DNA of 44,902 bases, taken from the NCBI GenBank assembly GCA_001725355.1, contig MEGD01000026.1:27352-72253 (forward strand), in the 5' to 3' direction. The DNA comes from Novosphingobium sp. SCN 66-18 (lineage in GTDB: Bacteria; Pseudomonadota; Alphaproteobacteria; Sphingomonadales; Sphingomonadaceae). Made by a program: the position numbers and the translations under genes. This document shows positions 33,964-43,655 of this stretch, one piece after another (the first letter of the stretch is position 1; each line of letters opens with the position of its first letter). The notes below the pieces were generated by a model that ran no database searches, was not told where the DNA came from, and saw only the letters and a list, made by a program, of their open reading frames with translations.

Positions 33964-35384
33964 TGGAACACGTCGCTTCCACTCCCGCCTGGGCGATGCT
34001 CGCCTATCTCGTTTCCGGCGTGCTGTTCATCCTGGCGCTGCGGGGGCTGTCCAGCCCCGGCACCAGCCGCGCGGGCAACCGCTATGGCATGATCGGCATG
34101 ACCATTGCCGTGGCGACCACGCTGGTCACGCATTCGATCGCCAGCCTGCCCGAGATTGTCGTGGCCATTGCCATCGGCGGTGCGATCGGCTTCGTCACCG
34201 CGCGCAAGATCGCCATGACGGATATGCCGCAGCTTGTTGCCGCGTTCCACTCGCTGGTCGGCCTCGCCGCGGTGCTGGTGGGCCTGGCCGCCTATCTCAA
34301 CCCGGTGGCGTTCGGCATCACCGGGCCAGACGGGCTGATCGAGCCGCAGAGCCGGGTCGAGATGGGTCTGGGCATCGCCATCGGTGCGATCACGTTCTCG
34401 GGTTCGGTCATCGCGTTTCTCAAGCTGGCCGGCAAGATGAGCGGATCGCCGATCCTGCTGCCCGGCCGCCATGTGCTGAACCTTGGCACGCTGGTCGCGA
34501 TCCTGGGGCTGGTGGGATACTTCACGCAGGATCAGGCGCCCTGGGTGATCGCCACGATCACGGTGCTCTCGTTCCTGATCGGCTTTCTCCTGATCATCCC
34601 GATCGGCGGGGCGGACATGCCGGTGGTCGTTTCGATGCTCAACTCGTATTCGGGCTGGGCGGCGGCGGCGATGGGCTTCACGCTGCACAATACGGCGATG
34701 ATCATCACTGGCGCGCTGGTCGGCTCGTCGGGCGCGATCCTGTCCTACATCATGTGCAAGGCGATGAACCGCGGGTTCCTGTCGGTGATCGCCGGCGGGT
34801 TCGGCGCGGATGCCGGAGCCGGGGGCTCGGGCGGCGCGGCCAAGGAGCAGCGCCCATGGAAGCGCGGCTCGGCCGAGGACGCGGCCTACATCATGAAGGA
34901 AGCCGAAAGCGTCATCATCATTCCCGGTTACGGCATGGCGGTGGCGCAGGCCCAGCACGTGCTGCGCGAGATGGGCGACCAGCTGAAGGCCGCCGGCGTC
35001 AACGTGAAGTACGCGATCCACCCGGTCGCGGGGCGGATGCCCGGGCACATGAACGTGCTCCTGGCCGAGGCCAACGTGCCCTATGACGAGGTGTTCGAGC
35101 TGGAGGACATCCAGGGCGAGTTCGCGCAGGCCGACGTGGCCTTCATCATCGGCGCCAACGACGTGGTCAATCCGGCGGCCAAGACCGACAAGTCATCGCC
35201 GATCTACGGCATGCCCGTGTTCGACGTGGAGAAGGCCAAGACGATCTTCTTCATCAAGCGCTCGATGGGCGGCGTGGGCTATGCCGGCGTGGATAACGAC
35301 GTGTTCTATATGGACCAGACCATGATGCTCCTCGCCGACGCCAAGAAGATGGTGGAGGACATCGTCAAGGCGCTGGCGCATTGA
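33963..35384 (+). CDS. pntB: NAD(P) transhydrogenase subunit beta
   Basis: This 473-residue protein has about nine membrane helices (residues 8-280) followed by the NADP(H)-binding domain III, with the AAAMGFTLHN segment, a GYGMAVAQAQHVLREM nucleotide-binding start, GRMPGHMNVLLAEA, IGANDVVNPAA, and SMGGVGYAGVDNDVFYMD. It couples proton entry to NADPH production. It overlaps pntAB by one base (TGATG). Confidence 0.96.
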   Translation: MEHVASTPAWAMLAYLVSGVLFILALRGLSSPGTSRAGNRYGMIGMTIAVATTLVTHSIASLPEIVVAIAIGGAIGFVTARKIAMTDMPQLVAAFHSLVGLAAVLVGLAAYLNPVAFGITGPDGLIEPQSRVEMGLGIAIGAITFSGSVIAFLKLAGKMSGSPILLPGRHVLNLGTLVAILGLVGYFTQDQAPWVIATITVLSFLIGFLLIIPIGGADMPVVVSMLNSYSGWAAAAMGFTLHNTAMIITGALVGSSGAILSYIMCKAMNRGFLSVIAGGFGADAGAGGSGGAAKEQRPWKRGSAEDAAYIMKEAESVIIIPGYGMAVAQAQHVLREMGDQLKAAGVNVKYAIHPVAGRMPGHMNVLLAEANVPYDEVFELEDIQGEFAQADVAFIIGANDVVNPAAKTDKSSPIYGMPVFDVEKAKTIFFIKRSMGGVGYAGVDNDVFYMDQTMMLLADAKKMVEDIVKALAH

Positions 35385-35397
35385 CGGAGGCTTGCTG

Positions 35398-35724
35398 ATG
35401 CGCCGCGCCGGATGTTGCGCCATCCTGACGGGCGTGCTGGCGCTGGCCGCCTGCACCCCGTCCAAGCTCGCCTACGGGCAGGTCAAGAGCGCGATGATGG
35501 ATGCCGGACTGTCCGAAGCCAATTCGGCCTGCATGGCGACACGGATGACCGACCGGCTTTCGCTCGGCCAGTTGCAGAAGCTGAAACAGCTGAAGGGCGA
35601 GAAGCGTTCGCTGTTCGACTATGTCTCGGCGGTGCGCCGGGTTGGCGATGCGCAGGCGATCGAGGTGACGGCCAGTTCGGCCGCGCTGTGCGCGGTGGGT
35701 CTTGCGCCGGAGAAGCGCCGGTAG
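35398..35724 (+). CDS. small lipoprotein, hypothetical
   Basis: This 108-residue product starts MRRAGCCAILTGVLALAAC, a lipoprotein signal with lipobox LAAC. The mature part is helical (LAYGQVKSAMMDAGLSEANSACMATRMTDRLSLGQLQKLKQL) with two Cys. CGGAGG lies seven bases before the ATG at 35398, and it is 13 bases after pntB, so it probably belongs to that message. No family is recognised. Confidence 0.75.
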   Translation: MRRAGCCAILTGVLALAACTPSKLAYGQVKSAMMDAGLSEANSACMATRMTDRLSLGQLQKLKQLKGEKRSLFDYVSAVRRVGDAQAIEVTASSAALCAVGLAPEKRR

Positions 35725-35853
35725 GGCGTTCCCTGGCGGGGGCGGGGTGAGGCACAATCCGCCGAATTCCGTGTCTCTCCCGCTGGACGGCGCGCGCGCC
35801 CTTTCGTAAGGCCGGGGCGACGAGGGTGGTCGCAATCCCCGGGAGATCTGACT

Positions 35854-36546
35854 TTGCGTAAACTCGGCCTTATCGGCGGCATGAGCTGGGTTTCTACCCG
35901 CACCTACTACGAACACATCAACCGGCTTGTGCAGGCGAAGACGAGCAAGCTGGCCAGCGCGCCGCTGCTGATCGAAAGCCTCGATTTCACCGACCTTGTC
36001 CGCCTGTCCACGCCCGAACAGTGGAACCACGCGGCGGACGTGCTGACCGCCAGCGCGCAACGGCTGGAGCAGGCCGGCGCCACCGCGATCCTGATCGGCG
36101 CCAATTCGATGCACAAGGTCTATGACAAGGTGGCCGGTGCGGTGCAGGTGCCGGTGATCCACATCGCCGACGTGGTGGGCCGGAAGATGCAGGCCAACGG
36201 CGTCAAGACGGCGGCGCTGATCGGTTCGCGCAACGTCATGATCGAAAGCTTCTACCGCAAGCGGCTGATCGAACATGGCGTGACACTGCTGCCCCCGGTG
36301 ATGGACAGCGTGGAGGAAGTGGACCGCATCATCTACGAGGAACTGATGCAGGGCCGTGCCACGCGATCGGCGGAGCGCACGTTCAAGACCATGATCACCA
36401 ACATGGAGCGCGATGGCGCGCAGGCGATCGTGCTGGGCTGCACCGAACTGGACATGGTGATCGATGTCGATGCCAACGTGCTGCCGATCTATGACGGCAC
36501 CGCAATCCATGCCGAAGCGGCGGTCGACTGGATTCTGGGCGGGTAA
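35854..36546 (+). CDS. aspartate/glutamate racemase family protein (YgeA-like)
   Basis: This 230-residue protein matches amino-acid racemases of the YgeA/RacX group: MRKLGLIGGMSWVSTRTYYEHIN, SLDFTDLV, and the two active-site loops GANSMHKV (Ser85) and VLGCTELDM (Cys196). In E. coli YgeA the first position is Thr rather than Cys; here it is Ser, so the enzyme again lacks a cysteine pair. Broad D-amino-acid racemase activity is expected from the family. The start is a TTG at 35854 with GGGAG upstream; homology starts there. Confidence 0.85.
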   Translation: MRKLGLIGGMSWVSTRTYYEHINRLVQAKTSKLASAPLLIESLDFTDLVRLSTPEQWNHAADVLTASAQRLEQAGATAILIGANSMHKVYDKVAGAVQVPVIHIADVVGRKMQANGVKTAALIGSRNVMIESFYRKRLIEHGVTLLPPVMDSVEEVDRIIYEELMQGRATRSAERTFKTMITNMERDGAQAIVLGCTELDMVIDVDANVLPIYDGTAIHAEAAVDWILGG

Positions 36547-36555
36547 CCGGTTGCC

Positions 36556-37728
36556 GTGACCGCCCCGCGCGCGTCCTATGCCAGCGATCCGGCGCGGTCG
36601 CGCGGGCGGGAATACCCGCTCGAACCGCTGACCGCGCGCGGTCCGCGCAGCGAGTTCCAGCGCGATCGCGACCGGATCATCCATTCGATCGCGTTCCGCC
36701 GGCTGCGTCACAAGACGCAGGTGTTCATCGCGCCCGACGGCGACCATTACCGCGTGCGGCTTACCCACAGCCTGGAAGTGGCCCAGATCGGCCGCGTGAT
36801 CGCGCGGACGCTGGGGCTGGACGAGGACCTGACCGAGGCGCTGTGCCTGGCGCACGACATCGGCCATCCGCCGTTCGGTCACGCGGGCGAGGACGCGCTG
36901 GAAGCCGCGATGGCGGACCACGGCGGGTTCGATCACAACGCCAATACCCTGCGCGTGCTGATGCGCCTGGAAAGCCCCTATTGCGGGCATGAGGGGCTGA
37001 ACCTTTCGTGGGAACTGCTGGAAGGCCTTGCGAAGCACAACGGCCCCGTCCATGCGCCCACCTGGGCGCTGGCCGAACTCGACGCCGCGTTCCCGCTAGA
37101 CCTGGGGCAGCGCGCCTCGCTGGAAGCGCAGGTGGCGGCGGTGGCGGACGACATCGCCTATGACAACCACGACATCGACGATGGCCTGCGCGCGGGCTTT
37201 CTGACGATCGACGAACTGCTGGAACTGCCCTCCATAGCGGACCAGTGGCGCGCCATCGAACGCCGCTTTCCCGGTGGGCAGCGCGATCGCCTGCAGCGCG
37301 AGCTGGTGCGCGGGCAGATCGGCCGCATGGTCAACGACGTGATCGCGGAAACGCGCCGGCGTCTGGCCGAAAGCGGCGTGGAAACGGCGGAGGACGTGCG
37401 CGCCGCGCCGCGGGCGCTGGCCGGCTTCTCCGCCGGAATGGCGGAGGAGGAGCGCGCGCTCAAGCGCTTCATGTACGACCGGCTCTATTACCATCCCGAA
37501 CAGATCGCCACGGCCGAACGCGCGCGTTCGGTGATCGCCGCGCTGTTCACGGCCTATGCCGAGGACCCGTCGCGCATGCCGGAAAGCTGGCGCGAGGGGA
37601 TGCCGCAGTACGAACCCGGCCGCAGCCGCCATGTCGCCGATTTCATTGCCGGAATGACCGATCGCTATGCGATAGACAGCTACGCGCGCCTGTTCGGAAG
37701 CGCCCCGGAGGGCCTGCGCAATGTCTGA
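36556..37728 (+). CDS. dgt: deoxyguanosinetriphosphate triphosphohydrolase-like protein
   Basis: This 390-residue HD-domain hydrolase has the metal-binding His71 (RLTHSLEVAQIGR) and His100-Asp101 (CLAHDIGHPPFGHAGEDAL), and later VADDIAYDNHDIDDGLRAG with the last ligand. It belongs to the Dgt-like (dNTPase) family, which removes triphosphate from dNTPs. The start is a GTG at 36556. It overlaps the next gene by eight bases. Confidence 0.92.
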   Translation: MTAPRASYASDPARSRGREYPLEPLTARGPRSEFQRDRDRIIHSIAFRRLRHKTQVFIAPDGDHYRVRLTHSLEVAQIGRVIARTLGLDEDLTEALCLAHDIGHPPFGHAGEDALEAAMADHGGFDHNANTLRVLMRLESPYCGHEGLNLSWELLEGLAKHNGPVHAPTWALAELDAAFPLDLGQRASLEAQVAAVADDIAYDNHDIDDGLRAGFLTIDELLELPSIADQWRAIERRFPGGQRDRLQRELVRGQIGRMVNDVIAETRRRLAESGVETAEDVRAAPRALAGFSAGMAEEERALKRFMYDRLYYHPEQIATAERARSVIAALFTAYAEDPSRMPESWREGMPQYEPGRSRHVADFIAGMTDRYAIDSYARLFGSAPEGLRNV

Positions 37729-38395
37729 TGAAACGCGCATCGCACTGCTCGGCGCGACCGGGATGATCGGCCGGCAGGTAATGGAAAAGGCGGTCGGACG
37801 GCGCGGCCAGCGGCTGATCGCGATCGCCCGGCGCGAAGTGCCGCTGCCGCCTGGCGCGCGCATGGAAATGCTGCTGTCCGATCCGGACTACTGGCCCGAC
37901 GCTATCGCCGCCGCGCGGGCGGACGTGGCGGTGATCGCGCTTGGCACCACGATCCGCGCCGTGGGCGGTGACAGGGACGCGTTCCGCGCGGTGGATCACG
38001 ATCTGGTGATGACCTGCGCCCGCGCCGCGCGCGAGGCGGGCGTGCGGCACCTGATCGCGGTATCCTCGGTGGGCGCGCAACGGGCCTCGAAAAGCTTCTA
38101 TCTCTCCGTGAAAGGCGAGGTCGAGGACGCACTGGCGCGGCTTCACTTCGGCCGGCTCGACATCCTGCGCCCGGGACTGCTGCGCGGGCGGCGCGAAGGG
38201 CCGCTGCGCGTGGGCGAACGCCTGGCGATGATCGCCAGCCCGGTAGCGGACCTGTGCCTGCACGGTTCGCTGCGCAAGTATCGCTCGATCCGCGCTTCCA
38301 CGGTGGCGGAAGCGATCCTGGGCCTGGCCGGGATAAAGCCGGACGGGCGCTTCGTGCACGAACACGACGCGATCCTGCGCGCCACGCGGCGGTAA
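37721..38395 (+). CDS. NAD(P)-binding Rossmann protein (atypical SDR)
   Basis: This 224-residue protein has a GATGMIGRQ nucleotide-binding turn, VIALGTTIRAVGGD, HLIAVSSVGAQRASKSFYLSVKGEVE (Ser and Tyr-x-x-x-Lys near 117-133) and LDILRPGLLRG. It resembles atypical short-chain dehydrogenases of the HTATIP2/YwnB type. The substrate is unknown. It overlaps dgt by eight bases. Confidence 0.85.
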   Translation: MSDETRIALLGATGMIGRQVMEKAVGRRGQRLIAIARREVPLPPGARMEMLLSDPDYWPDAIAAARADVAVIALGTTIRAVGGDRDAFRAVDHDLVMTCARAAREAGVRHLIAVSSVGAQRASKSFYLSVKGEVEDALARLHFGRLDILRPGLLRGRREGPLRVGERLAMIASPVADLCLHGSLRKYRSIRASTVAEAILGLAGIKPDGRFVHEHDAILRATRR

Positions 38396-38425
38396 GTCGC
38401 AGGCGATCATATCTTTTGCGAACGT

Positions 38426-38551
38426 GGAGCGTGGAAAGCCCACCCCGCTGCGACTACCGCCGCCTTTGGCGGCGCAAGTCTCGCGCCCCTCCCGCAAGCG
38501 GGAGGGGGGCCGTAATCTCCCCGCCCGCTTGCGGGAGGGGCCGGGGGTGGG
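38426..38551 (+). repeat. dispersed intergenic repeat, copy 2, with palindromes
   Basis: 38426-38484 matches copy 1 at 1196-1254 in 54 of 59 positions. It is followed by a perfect hairpin CCCCTCCCGC/GCGGGAGGGG (38486-38507) and a second similar one around CCCGC-TT-GCGGG (38524-38535), then a GGGGGTGGGC end. It lies in the 531-base gap between the SDR gene and gcvT, the rest of which is mostly the glycine riboswitch. Confidence 0.75.
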
Positions 38552-38682
38552 CAGCGCTCCATCGTTTGCATAGGATAATCGCCAAACCGTTAGCCTGCCT
38601 TGCGGATAAGTTCGGCCGCAAAGGATGGCCGCGCGGATTGACTTGGCCTTGCTGCGGCGCGAAATGGGCAGGTCGCTGATCG

Positions 38683-38891
38683 CGCGGGAGAGTTCCTGCG
38701 ATTCGCCAGTCGGATCGCGGGACGCCGAAGGAGCAACCGCCCCGGAATCTCTCAGGCTTCAGGACCGCGTTGGTCGATAGCGACGCTCTGGAAAGTGTCC
38801 TTGCCGCAAGGCGGGGGCCGCCGAAGGGGTAACCTTGCCAGTCCATGCGGGCGGCGGGGGAAAGCTCTCAGGTTTCCGTGACAGAGGGGGC
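38683..38891 (+). promoter_or_regulatory. tandem glycine riboswitch
   Basis: Two glycine (gcvT-type) aptamers lie in a row. The first (about 38683-38768) has GGGAGAG, GCCGAAGGAGCAA, CCCCGGAATCTCTCAGGC and AGGACCG. The second (about 38783-38891) has GCTCTGG, GCCGAAGGGGTAACC, GGGGGAAAGCTCTCAGG and CCGTGACAGAGGG. These are the conserved cores of the tandem riboswitch that turns on glycine cleavage genes when glycine is high. The second aptamer ends 35 bases before the gcvT GTG. Confidence 0.95.
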
Positions 38892-38926
38892 ACCGATGGG
38901 TGCCAGACTGCGCGGAGATCGATTTT

Positions 38927-40084
38927 GTGAGCGACACATACAAAATTTCACCGGATGAAACCGACGAGGCGCAAGCCGGACCGCTGACCTTGCCGCTCGA
39001 TGGCTGGCACCGCGCGCGGGGCGGGCGCATGGTCGCGTTTGCCGGATACTGGATGCCGGTGCAGTACGAAGGCATCATCGCCGAACACCTGTGGACGCGC
39101 GCTCACGCCGGGTTCTTCGACGTTTCGCACATGGGCCAGATCTACATCGCGGGCGAAGGCGCCGAAGCCGCGATCGAGGCGGTGCTGCCGATCGACCTGT
39201 CCACCCTGCCGCTGGGCGGGGTGCGCTATTCGCTGCTGCTCGATGCCAATGGCGGCATTCTCGATGACCTGATGGTCACGCGCTGGGGCACGGGCTTCTA
39301 TCTGGTCGTCAACGGGGCGACCAAGCACGATGACATCGCCCATCTGCGGGCGAACCTGCCCGAGGGCGTCTCTCTGAGCCATCTCACGGACAGCGCGTTG
39401 TTCGCGCTGCAAGGGCCGGAAGCCTTCGCCGCGCTCGCTCCGCTGGTGGGCGGCGAACATCCGCTTTCCGCCCTCAGCTTCATGCGTGGCGCCAGCTTCA
39501 CGCTGGGCGGGGTGGAAGCCTGGATCAGCCGCTCGGGCTATACCGGCGAGGACGGGTTCGAGATCGCCGTGCCGGCCGAAAGCGCCGCCGCGATCGCCGA
39601 CCTGATCTGCGCGCAGCCGCAGGTAAAGCCGATCGGCCTGGGCGCGCGCGATTCGCTGCGGCTCGAAGCCGGACTTCCGCTCTACGGCCACGACATGACG
39701 CCGGACGTGGACCCGGTGAGCGCGGACCTGCTGTTCGGCATCAACAAGCGCCGGCGCGGCGATGGTGGCTTTCCCGGCGCAGACCGCATCCTGCCGCTGA
39801 TCGATACCGGCAGCGTCACCCGCCGTGTCGGCCTGGTGCTCGAAGGCCGCATGGCCGCGCGCGAGGGCGCGAAGGTGCTGTGGGGCGAGGCCGAGGTCGG
39901 CAGCGTCACCTCCGGCGGTTTTTCGCCCAGCCTGGAGAAGCCCATCGCCATGGCCACCGTCGCCGCCGAACTGGCGCGGCCGGGGACCCAACTCACCATC
40001 GATGTGCGCGGCCGCAAGATCGCCGCCACGGTCACGCCCATGCCCTTCGTCCCCCACCGCTACCACCGCAAAGGAGCCGTCTGA
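38927..40084 (+). CDS. gcvT: glycine cleavage system T protein (aminomethyltransferase)
   Basis: This 385-residue protein transfers the aminomethyl unit from the lipoyl arm of GcvH to tetrahydrofolate, releasing ammonia. It has the [25 protein letters not shown] start, [40 protein letters not shown] and a C-terminal barrel ending [11 protein letters not shown]. The GTG at 38927 is chosen because GGAG lies upstream and the frame before it runs into the riboswitch. Its TGA overlaps the gcvH ATG. Confidence 0.96.
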   Translation: MSDTYKISPDETDEAQAGPLTLPLDGWHRARGGRMVAFAGYWMPVQYEGIIAEHLWTRAHAGFFDVSHMGQIYIAGEGAEAAIEAVLPIDLSTLPLGGVRYSLLLDANGGILDDLMVTRWGTGFYLVVNGATKHDDIAHLRANLPEGVSLSHLTDSALFALQGPEAFAALAPLVGGEHPLSALSFMRGASFTLGGVEAWISRSGYTGEDGFEIAVPAESAAAIADLICAQPQVKPIGLGARDSLRLEAGLPLYGHDMTPDVDPVSADLLFGINKRRRGDGGFPGADRILPLIDTGSVTRRVGLVLEGRMAAREGAKVLWGEAEVGSVTSGGFSPSLEKPIAMATVAAELARPGTQLTIDVRGRKIAATVTPMPFVPHRYHRKGAV

Positions 40085-40455
40085 TGCCCCGCTATTTCAC
40101 CCAGGATCACGAATGGATCGACGTTGACGGCAGCGATGCCACCGTCGGCATCACCGATTATGCACAGAGCCAGCTGGGCGACATCACCTTCGTGGAACTG
40201 CCGGCGGCGGGTTCGGCGGTGGCCAAGGGCGACAGCGCCTCGGTGGTGGATTCGGTCAAGGCCGCGTCGGACGTCTATGCGCCCGTTTCGGGCACGGTGA
40301 GCGAAGTCAACGCCGCGCTGGAAGACGAGCCGGAACTGGTCAACAGCGCCGCCGAAAGCGATGGCTGGCTGTGGCGCATGACGCTGTCCGACGCCGCGGA
40401 ACTGGAAGGCCTGATGGACGAGGCCGGCTACAAGACCTACGTCGAGGGGCTTTGA
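40084..40455 (+). CDS. gcvH: glycine cleavage system H protein
   Basis: This 123-residue lipoyl carrier shuttles the aminomethyl group between GcvP and GcvT. The lipoylated Lys is Lys59 in [16 protein letters not shown]. The [26 protein letters not shown] block is diagnostic. The ATG overlaps the gcvT stop (TGATG). Confidence 0.97.
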   Translation: MPRYFTQDHEWIDVDGSDATVGITDYAQSQLGDITFVELPAAGSAVAKGDSASVVDSVKAASDVYAPVSGTVSEVNAALEDEPELVNSAAESDGWLWRMTLSDAAELEGLMDEAGYKTYVEGL

Positions 40456-40459
40456 CCGG

Positions 40460-41818
40460 ATGCGCTATCTTCCCCTGAGCGAGGGTGACCGCAGCGCCAT
40501 GCTGTCGGTCATCGGCGCGGGCTCGATCGACGATCTGTTCGTCGACGTGCCCGCCGAAGCGCGGCAGGCGGGGCCGATCCCCGGCCTGCCGCTCCACGCC
40601 AGCGAAATGGCGGTGGAACGCCACATGGCGCGGCTCTCCGCCGAAAGCCTGACGGCGGGCGAAGCGCCGTTCTTCCTGGGCGCGGGCGCTTATCGCCACC
40701 ATGTGCCGGCCAGCGTCGACCACCTGATCCAGCGCGGCGAGTTTCTGACCGCCTACACGCCGTATCAGCCGGAAATCGCGCAAGGCACGCTGCAGGTGCT
40801 GTTCGAGTTCCAGACCCAGGTTGCGCGCCTGTTCGGCACCGATATCGCCAATGCCTCGCTCTACGACGGGTCGACCGCGTGCTGGGAAGCGATCACCATG
40901 GCCGGCCGCATCACGCGGCGGAAGAAGGCGGTGCTTTCGGGTGGCCTTCACCCGCATTACGTGGAGACCGCGCGCACCATGGCGCGCTTCACCGGCGATG
41001 CGCTGGTGACGTCGGTCCCGGTCCTCACCGCTGCCGCCGATGACGACGCGGTGATCGCCGCGATCGACGCGGACACGGCCAGCGTCGTCGTTCAGTACCC
41101 CGACGTTCTCGGCCGTATCCCCGATCTCGCACGCATCGCCTCCGCCGCGCAGGCGCGGGGCGCGCTGCTGGTGGCGGTGGTGACGGAGCCGGTAGCTCTG
41201 GGCCTGCTCGAAAGCCCCGGCGCCCTGGGCGCGGACATCGTCGTGGGGGAAGGGCAGTCGCTCGGCGTCGGCCTCCAGTTCGGCGGACCTTACCTTGGCC
41301 TGTTCGGCTGCCGCGAGAAGTTCGTGCGGCAGATGCCCGGTCGCCTGTGCGGGGAAACGGTCGATGCCGAAGGCCGGCGCGGCTTCGTGCTGACGCTGTC
41401 CACGCGCGAACAGCACATCCGGCGCGAGAAGGCGACGAGCAACATCTGCACCAATTCCGGCCTTTGCGCGCTGGCGTTCTCGATCCATCTCAGCCTGCTG
41501 GGCGGGACCGGGCTGGAGCGCATGGCGCGCCTGAGCCATGCTCGCGCGCGGGCGACGGCGGATCGCCTGGCGCAAGTGCCGGGCGTGGAGATCGTCAACA
41601 CCGCGTTCTTCAACGAGTTCGCGGTGACCTTGCCGCGCGATGCCCGGCAGGTTGTGCGCGATCTGGCGGACCGCAAGGTGCTGGGCGGCGTGTCGCTGGG
41701 TCGGCTCTATCCGGGCGACGCCGCGCTCGCCAATGGCCTGCTGGTGGCCGCCAGCGAATGCACGACGGCAGAAGACATCGAAGCGCTGGGCACGGCGCTT
41801 GAGGAGGTGCTGGCATGA
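40460..41818 (+). CDS. gcvPA: glycine dehydrogenase (decarboxylating) subunit 1
   Basis: This 452-residue protein is the N-terminal half of split-type P protein, without the PLP lysine. Typical blocks are [66 protein letters not shown] and [14 protein letters not shown]. It pairs with gcvPB as a heterotetramer that decarboxylates glycine. It starts four bases after gcvH and overlaps gcvPB by four bases. Confidence 0.96.
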   Translation: MRYLPLSEGDRSAMLSVIGAGSIDDLFVDVPAEARQAGPIPGLPLHASEMAVERHMARLSAESLTAGEAPFFLGAGAYRHHVPASVDHLIQRGEFLTAYTPYQPEIAQGTLQVLFEFQTQVARLFGTDIANASLYDGSTACWEAITMAGRITRRKKAVLSGGLHPHYVETARTMARFTGDALVTSVPVLTAAADDDAVIAAIDADTASVVVQYPDVLGRIPDLARIASAAQARGALLVAVVTEPVALGLLESPGALGADIVVGEGQSLGVGLQFGGPYLGLFGCREKFVRQMPGRLCGETVDAEGRRGFVLTLSTREQHIRREKATSNICTNSGLCALAFSIHLSLLGGTGLERMARLSHARARATADRLAQVPGVEIVNTAFFNEFAVTLPRDARQVVRDLADRKVLGGVSLGRLYPGDAALANGLLVAASECTTAEDIEALGTALEEVLA

Positions 41819-43368
41819 ACGACCTCAATCCCGCGGGCTGGCGCCCGGCCATGTCCGCCGATCAGGACGAGAGCGCGGCGGTGAAGACCTTCACCGGCAA
41901 CCGCGCGCTCCATCTCGAAGAACCTTTGCTGTTCGAGATCGGCGCGGCCGACCGCTGCGGCGTCGATTTCGATGAAACGCCGGACCTGCCCGACACGCTC
42001 GGCGCATTCGGGCGCAAGGCGCCTCTCGACCTGCCCGGTTTGTCCGAACCGGAGGCGGTGCGGCACTACACCCGCCTGTCGCGCCAGAACTACGCGATCG
42101 ATCTGGGCCTCTTCCCGCTGGGAAGCTGCACGATGAAGCACAACCCGCGCCTGGACGAAAAGGTCGCGCGGATGCCGGGCTTCGCCGATGTCCACCCGTT
42201 GCAGCCGCAACAGACGGTGCAGGGCGCGCTCAAGGTCATCAACGAACTGGCCCACTGGCTGATCGCGCTGACCGGGATGCACGGGGTGGCGATGACGCCC
42301 AAGGCCGGCGCGCACGGCGAACTGTGCGGCCTGCTGTGTATCCGCGCGGCGCTGGAGGCGCGGGGTGACGCGCGCGAGGTGATCCTGGTGCCCGAAAGCG
42401 CGCACGGCACCAATCCGGCGACGGCGGCGTTTGCCGGCTATCGCGTGGAGAACATCCCGGCGACCGAGGACGGCCGCGTGGATGTTGCGGCGCTGACCGC
42501 GCGGCTCGGGCCGGACGTGGCGGGGGTGATGATCACCAACCCCAACACCTGCGGCCTGTTCGAGCGCGATCTCAAGACGATTGCCGACGCGGTCCACGCG
42601 GTCGGAGGCTACGTCTATTGCGACGGAGCGAACTTCAACGCCATCGTCGGACGCGTGCGTCCGGGCGATCTTGGCGTCGATGCCATGCACATCAACCTGC
42701 ACAAGACCTTCTCCACCCCGCACGGAGGCGGCGGGCCGGGTTCCGGGCCGGTCGTGCTGTCGGAAGCGCTCGCGCCTTATGGCCCGCTGCCGTTCACCGC
42801 GCGGCAGGCGGACGGTTCGGTGCGGCTGGTCGAGGAAGAAGACGCGCCCGGCATCCATCCCGAAGGCTTCGGCCGGATGTGCGCGTTCCATGGCCAGATG
42901 GGCATGTTCACGCGCGCGCTCGCCTATATCCTCAGTCATGGCGCGGACGGGCTGCGACAGGTTTCAGGCGATGCGGTGCTCAACGCCAATTACGTGTTGC
43001 GCCGGCTGGAGGATGTGCTCGACGCGCCGTTCGGTGCGTCCGGCCCGTGCATGCACGAGGCGTTGTTCAGCGATGACGGTTTCGCGGAAGGGTTCTCGAC
43101 GCTCGATCTCGCCAAGGGGCTGATCGACGAGGGTTTCCATCCGATGACGGTCTATTTCCCGCTGGTGGTCCACGGATCAATGCTGGTCGAGCCGACGGAG
43201 ACCGAAAGCAAGGCGGGGCTGGACCAGTTCATCGGCGCGATGCGGTCGCTGGCCGACCGCGCGCGCGAAGGCGACCCGTTGTTGAAGACCGCGCCGCACC
43301 TTGCACCGCGCCGGCGGCTCGACGAAACGCTGGCCGCGCGCAAGCCCAAGCTGGTGTGGAAGGACTGA
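41815..43368 (+). CDS. gcvPB: glycine dehydrogenase (decarboxylating) subunit 2
   Basis: This 517-residue protein is the PLP-binding half of split P protein. The Schiff-base lysine is Lys297 in [18 protein letters not shown]. Also seen are [22 protein letters not shown] and [11 protein letters not shown]. It has the length normal for GcvPB. It ends the operon, and a strong hairpin follows. Confidence 0.96.
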   Translation: MNDLNPAGWRPAMSADQDESAAVKTFTGNRALHLEEPLLFEIGAADRCGVDFDETPDLPDTLGAFGRKAPLDLPGLSEPEAVRHYTRLSRQNYAIDLGLFPLGSCTMKHNPRLDEKVARMPGFADVHPLQPQQTVQGALKVINELAHWLIALTGMHGVAMTPKAGAHGELCGLLCIRAALEARGDAREVILVPESAHGTNPATAAFAGYRVENIPATEDGRVDVAALTARLGPDVAGVMITNPNTCGLFERDLKTIADAVHAVGGYVYCDGANFNAIVGRVRPGDLGVDAMHINLHKTFSTPHGGGGPGSGPVVLSEALAPYGPLPFTARQADGSVRLVEEEDAPGIHPEGFGRMCAFHGQMGMFTRALAYILSHGADGLRQVSGDAVLNANYVLRRLEDVLDAPFGASGPCMHEALFSDDGFAEGFSTLDLAKGLIDEGFHPMTVYFPLVVHGSMLVEPTETESKAGLDQFIGAMRSLADRAREGDPLLKTAPHLAPRRRLDETLAARKPKLVWKD

Positions 43369-43385
43369 TCCACCGTCCTTGAGTG

Positions 43386-43413
43386 AAGGCCGCCGGAATG
43401 ACCGGCGGCCTTT
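43386..43413 (+). terminator. intrinsic terminator of the gcv operon
   Basis: AAGGCCGCCGG (43386-43396) and CCGGCGGCCTT (43402-43412) form a perfect 11-bp stem around AATGA, followed by a T. It starts 17 bases after the gcvPB stop and may also serve the convergent entericidin gene. Confidence 0.85.
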
Positions 43414-43426
43414 GCCTTCGAAAGCC

Positions 43427-43561
43427 TTAGTTGTGGATCGCGTCGGAACCGGCCTGGCCGACCGATTCGATGTCGCGGCCCGCGCCCTTCACGGTGTTGC
43501 AGGCGGCGGTGCCCAGCACCAGTCCACTCAGGACCGTCGCGAGAACGATCTTGCGGATCAT
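43427..43561 (-). CDS. entericidin A/B family lipoprotein
   Basis: This 44-residue protein starts MIRKIVLATVLSGLVLGTAAC with lipobox TAAC. The mature peptide NTVKGAGRDIESVGQAGSDA is the Gly/Asp-rich signature of entericidins, small lipoproteins linked to stress and to a proposed antidote/toxin pair in E. coli. GAGGAG lies before the ATG. It is too short for most gene callers. Confidence 0.88.
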   Translation of the reverse strand: MIRKIVLATVLSGLVLGTAACNTVKGAGRDIESVGQAGSDAIHN

Positions 43562-43655
43562 GGGAAATCTCCTCTCGTAAACAGCGGAACACCGCATTGG
43601 CGGTGGTGAACCGCTGGAACGTTCGGAACGGCTGGTGGTTCCACCGGTTGATGGG

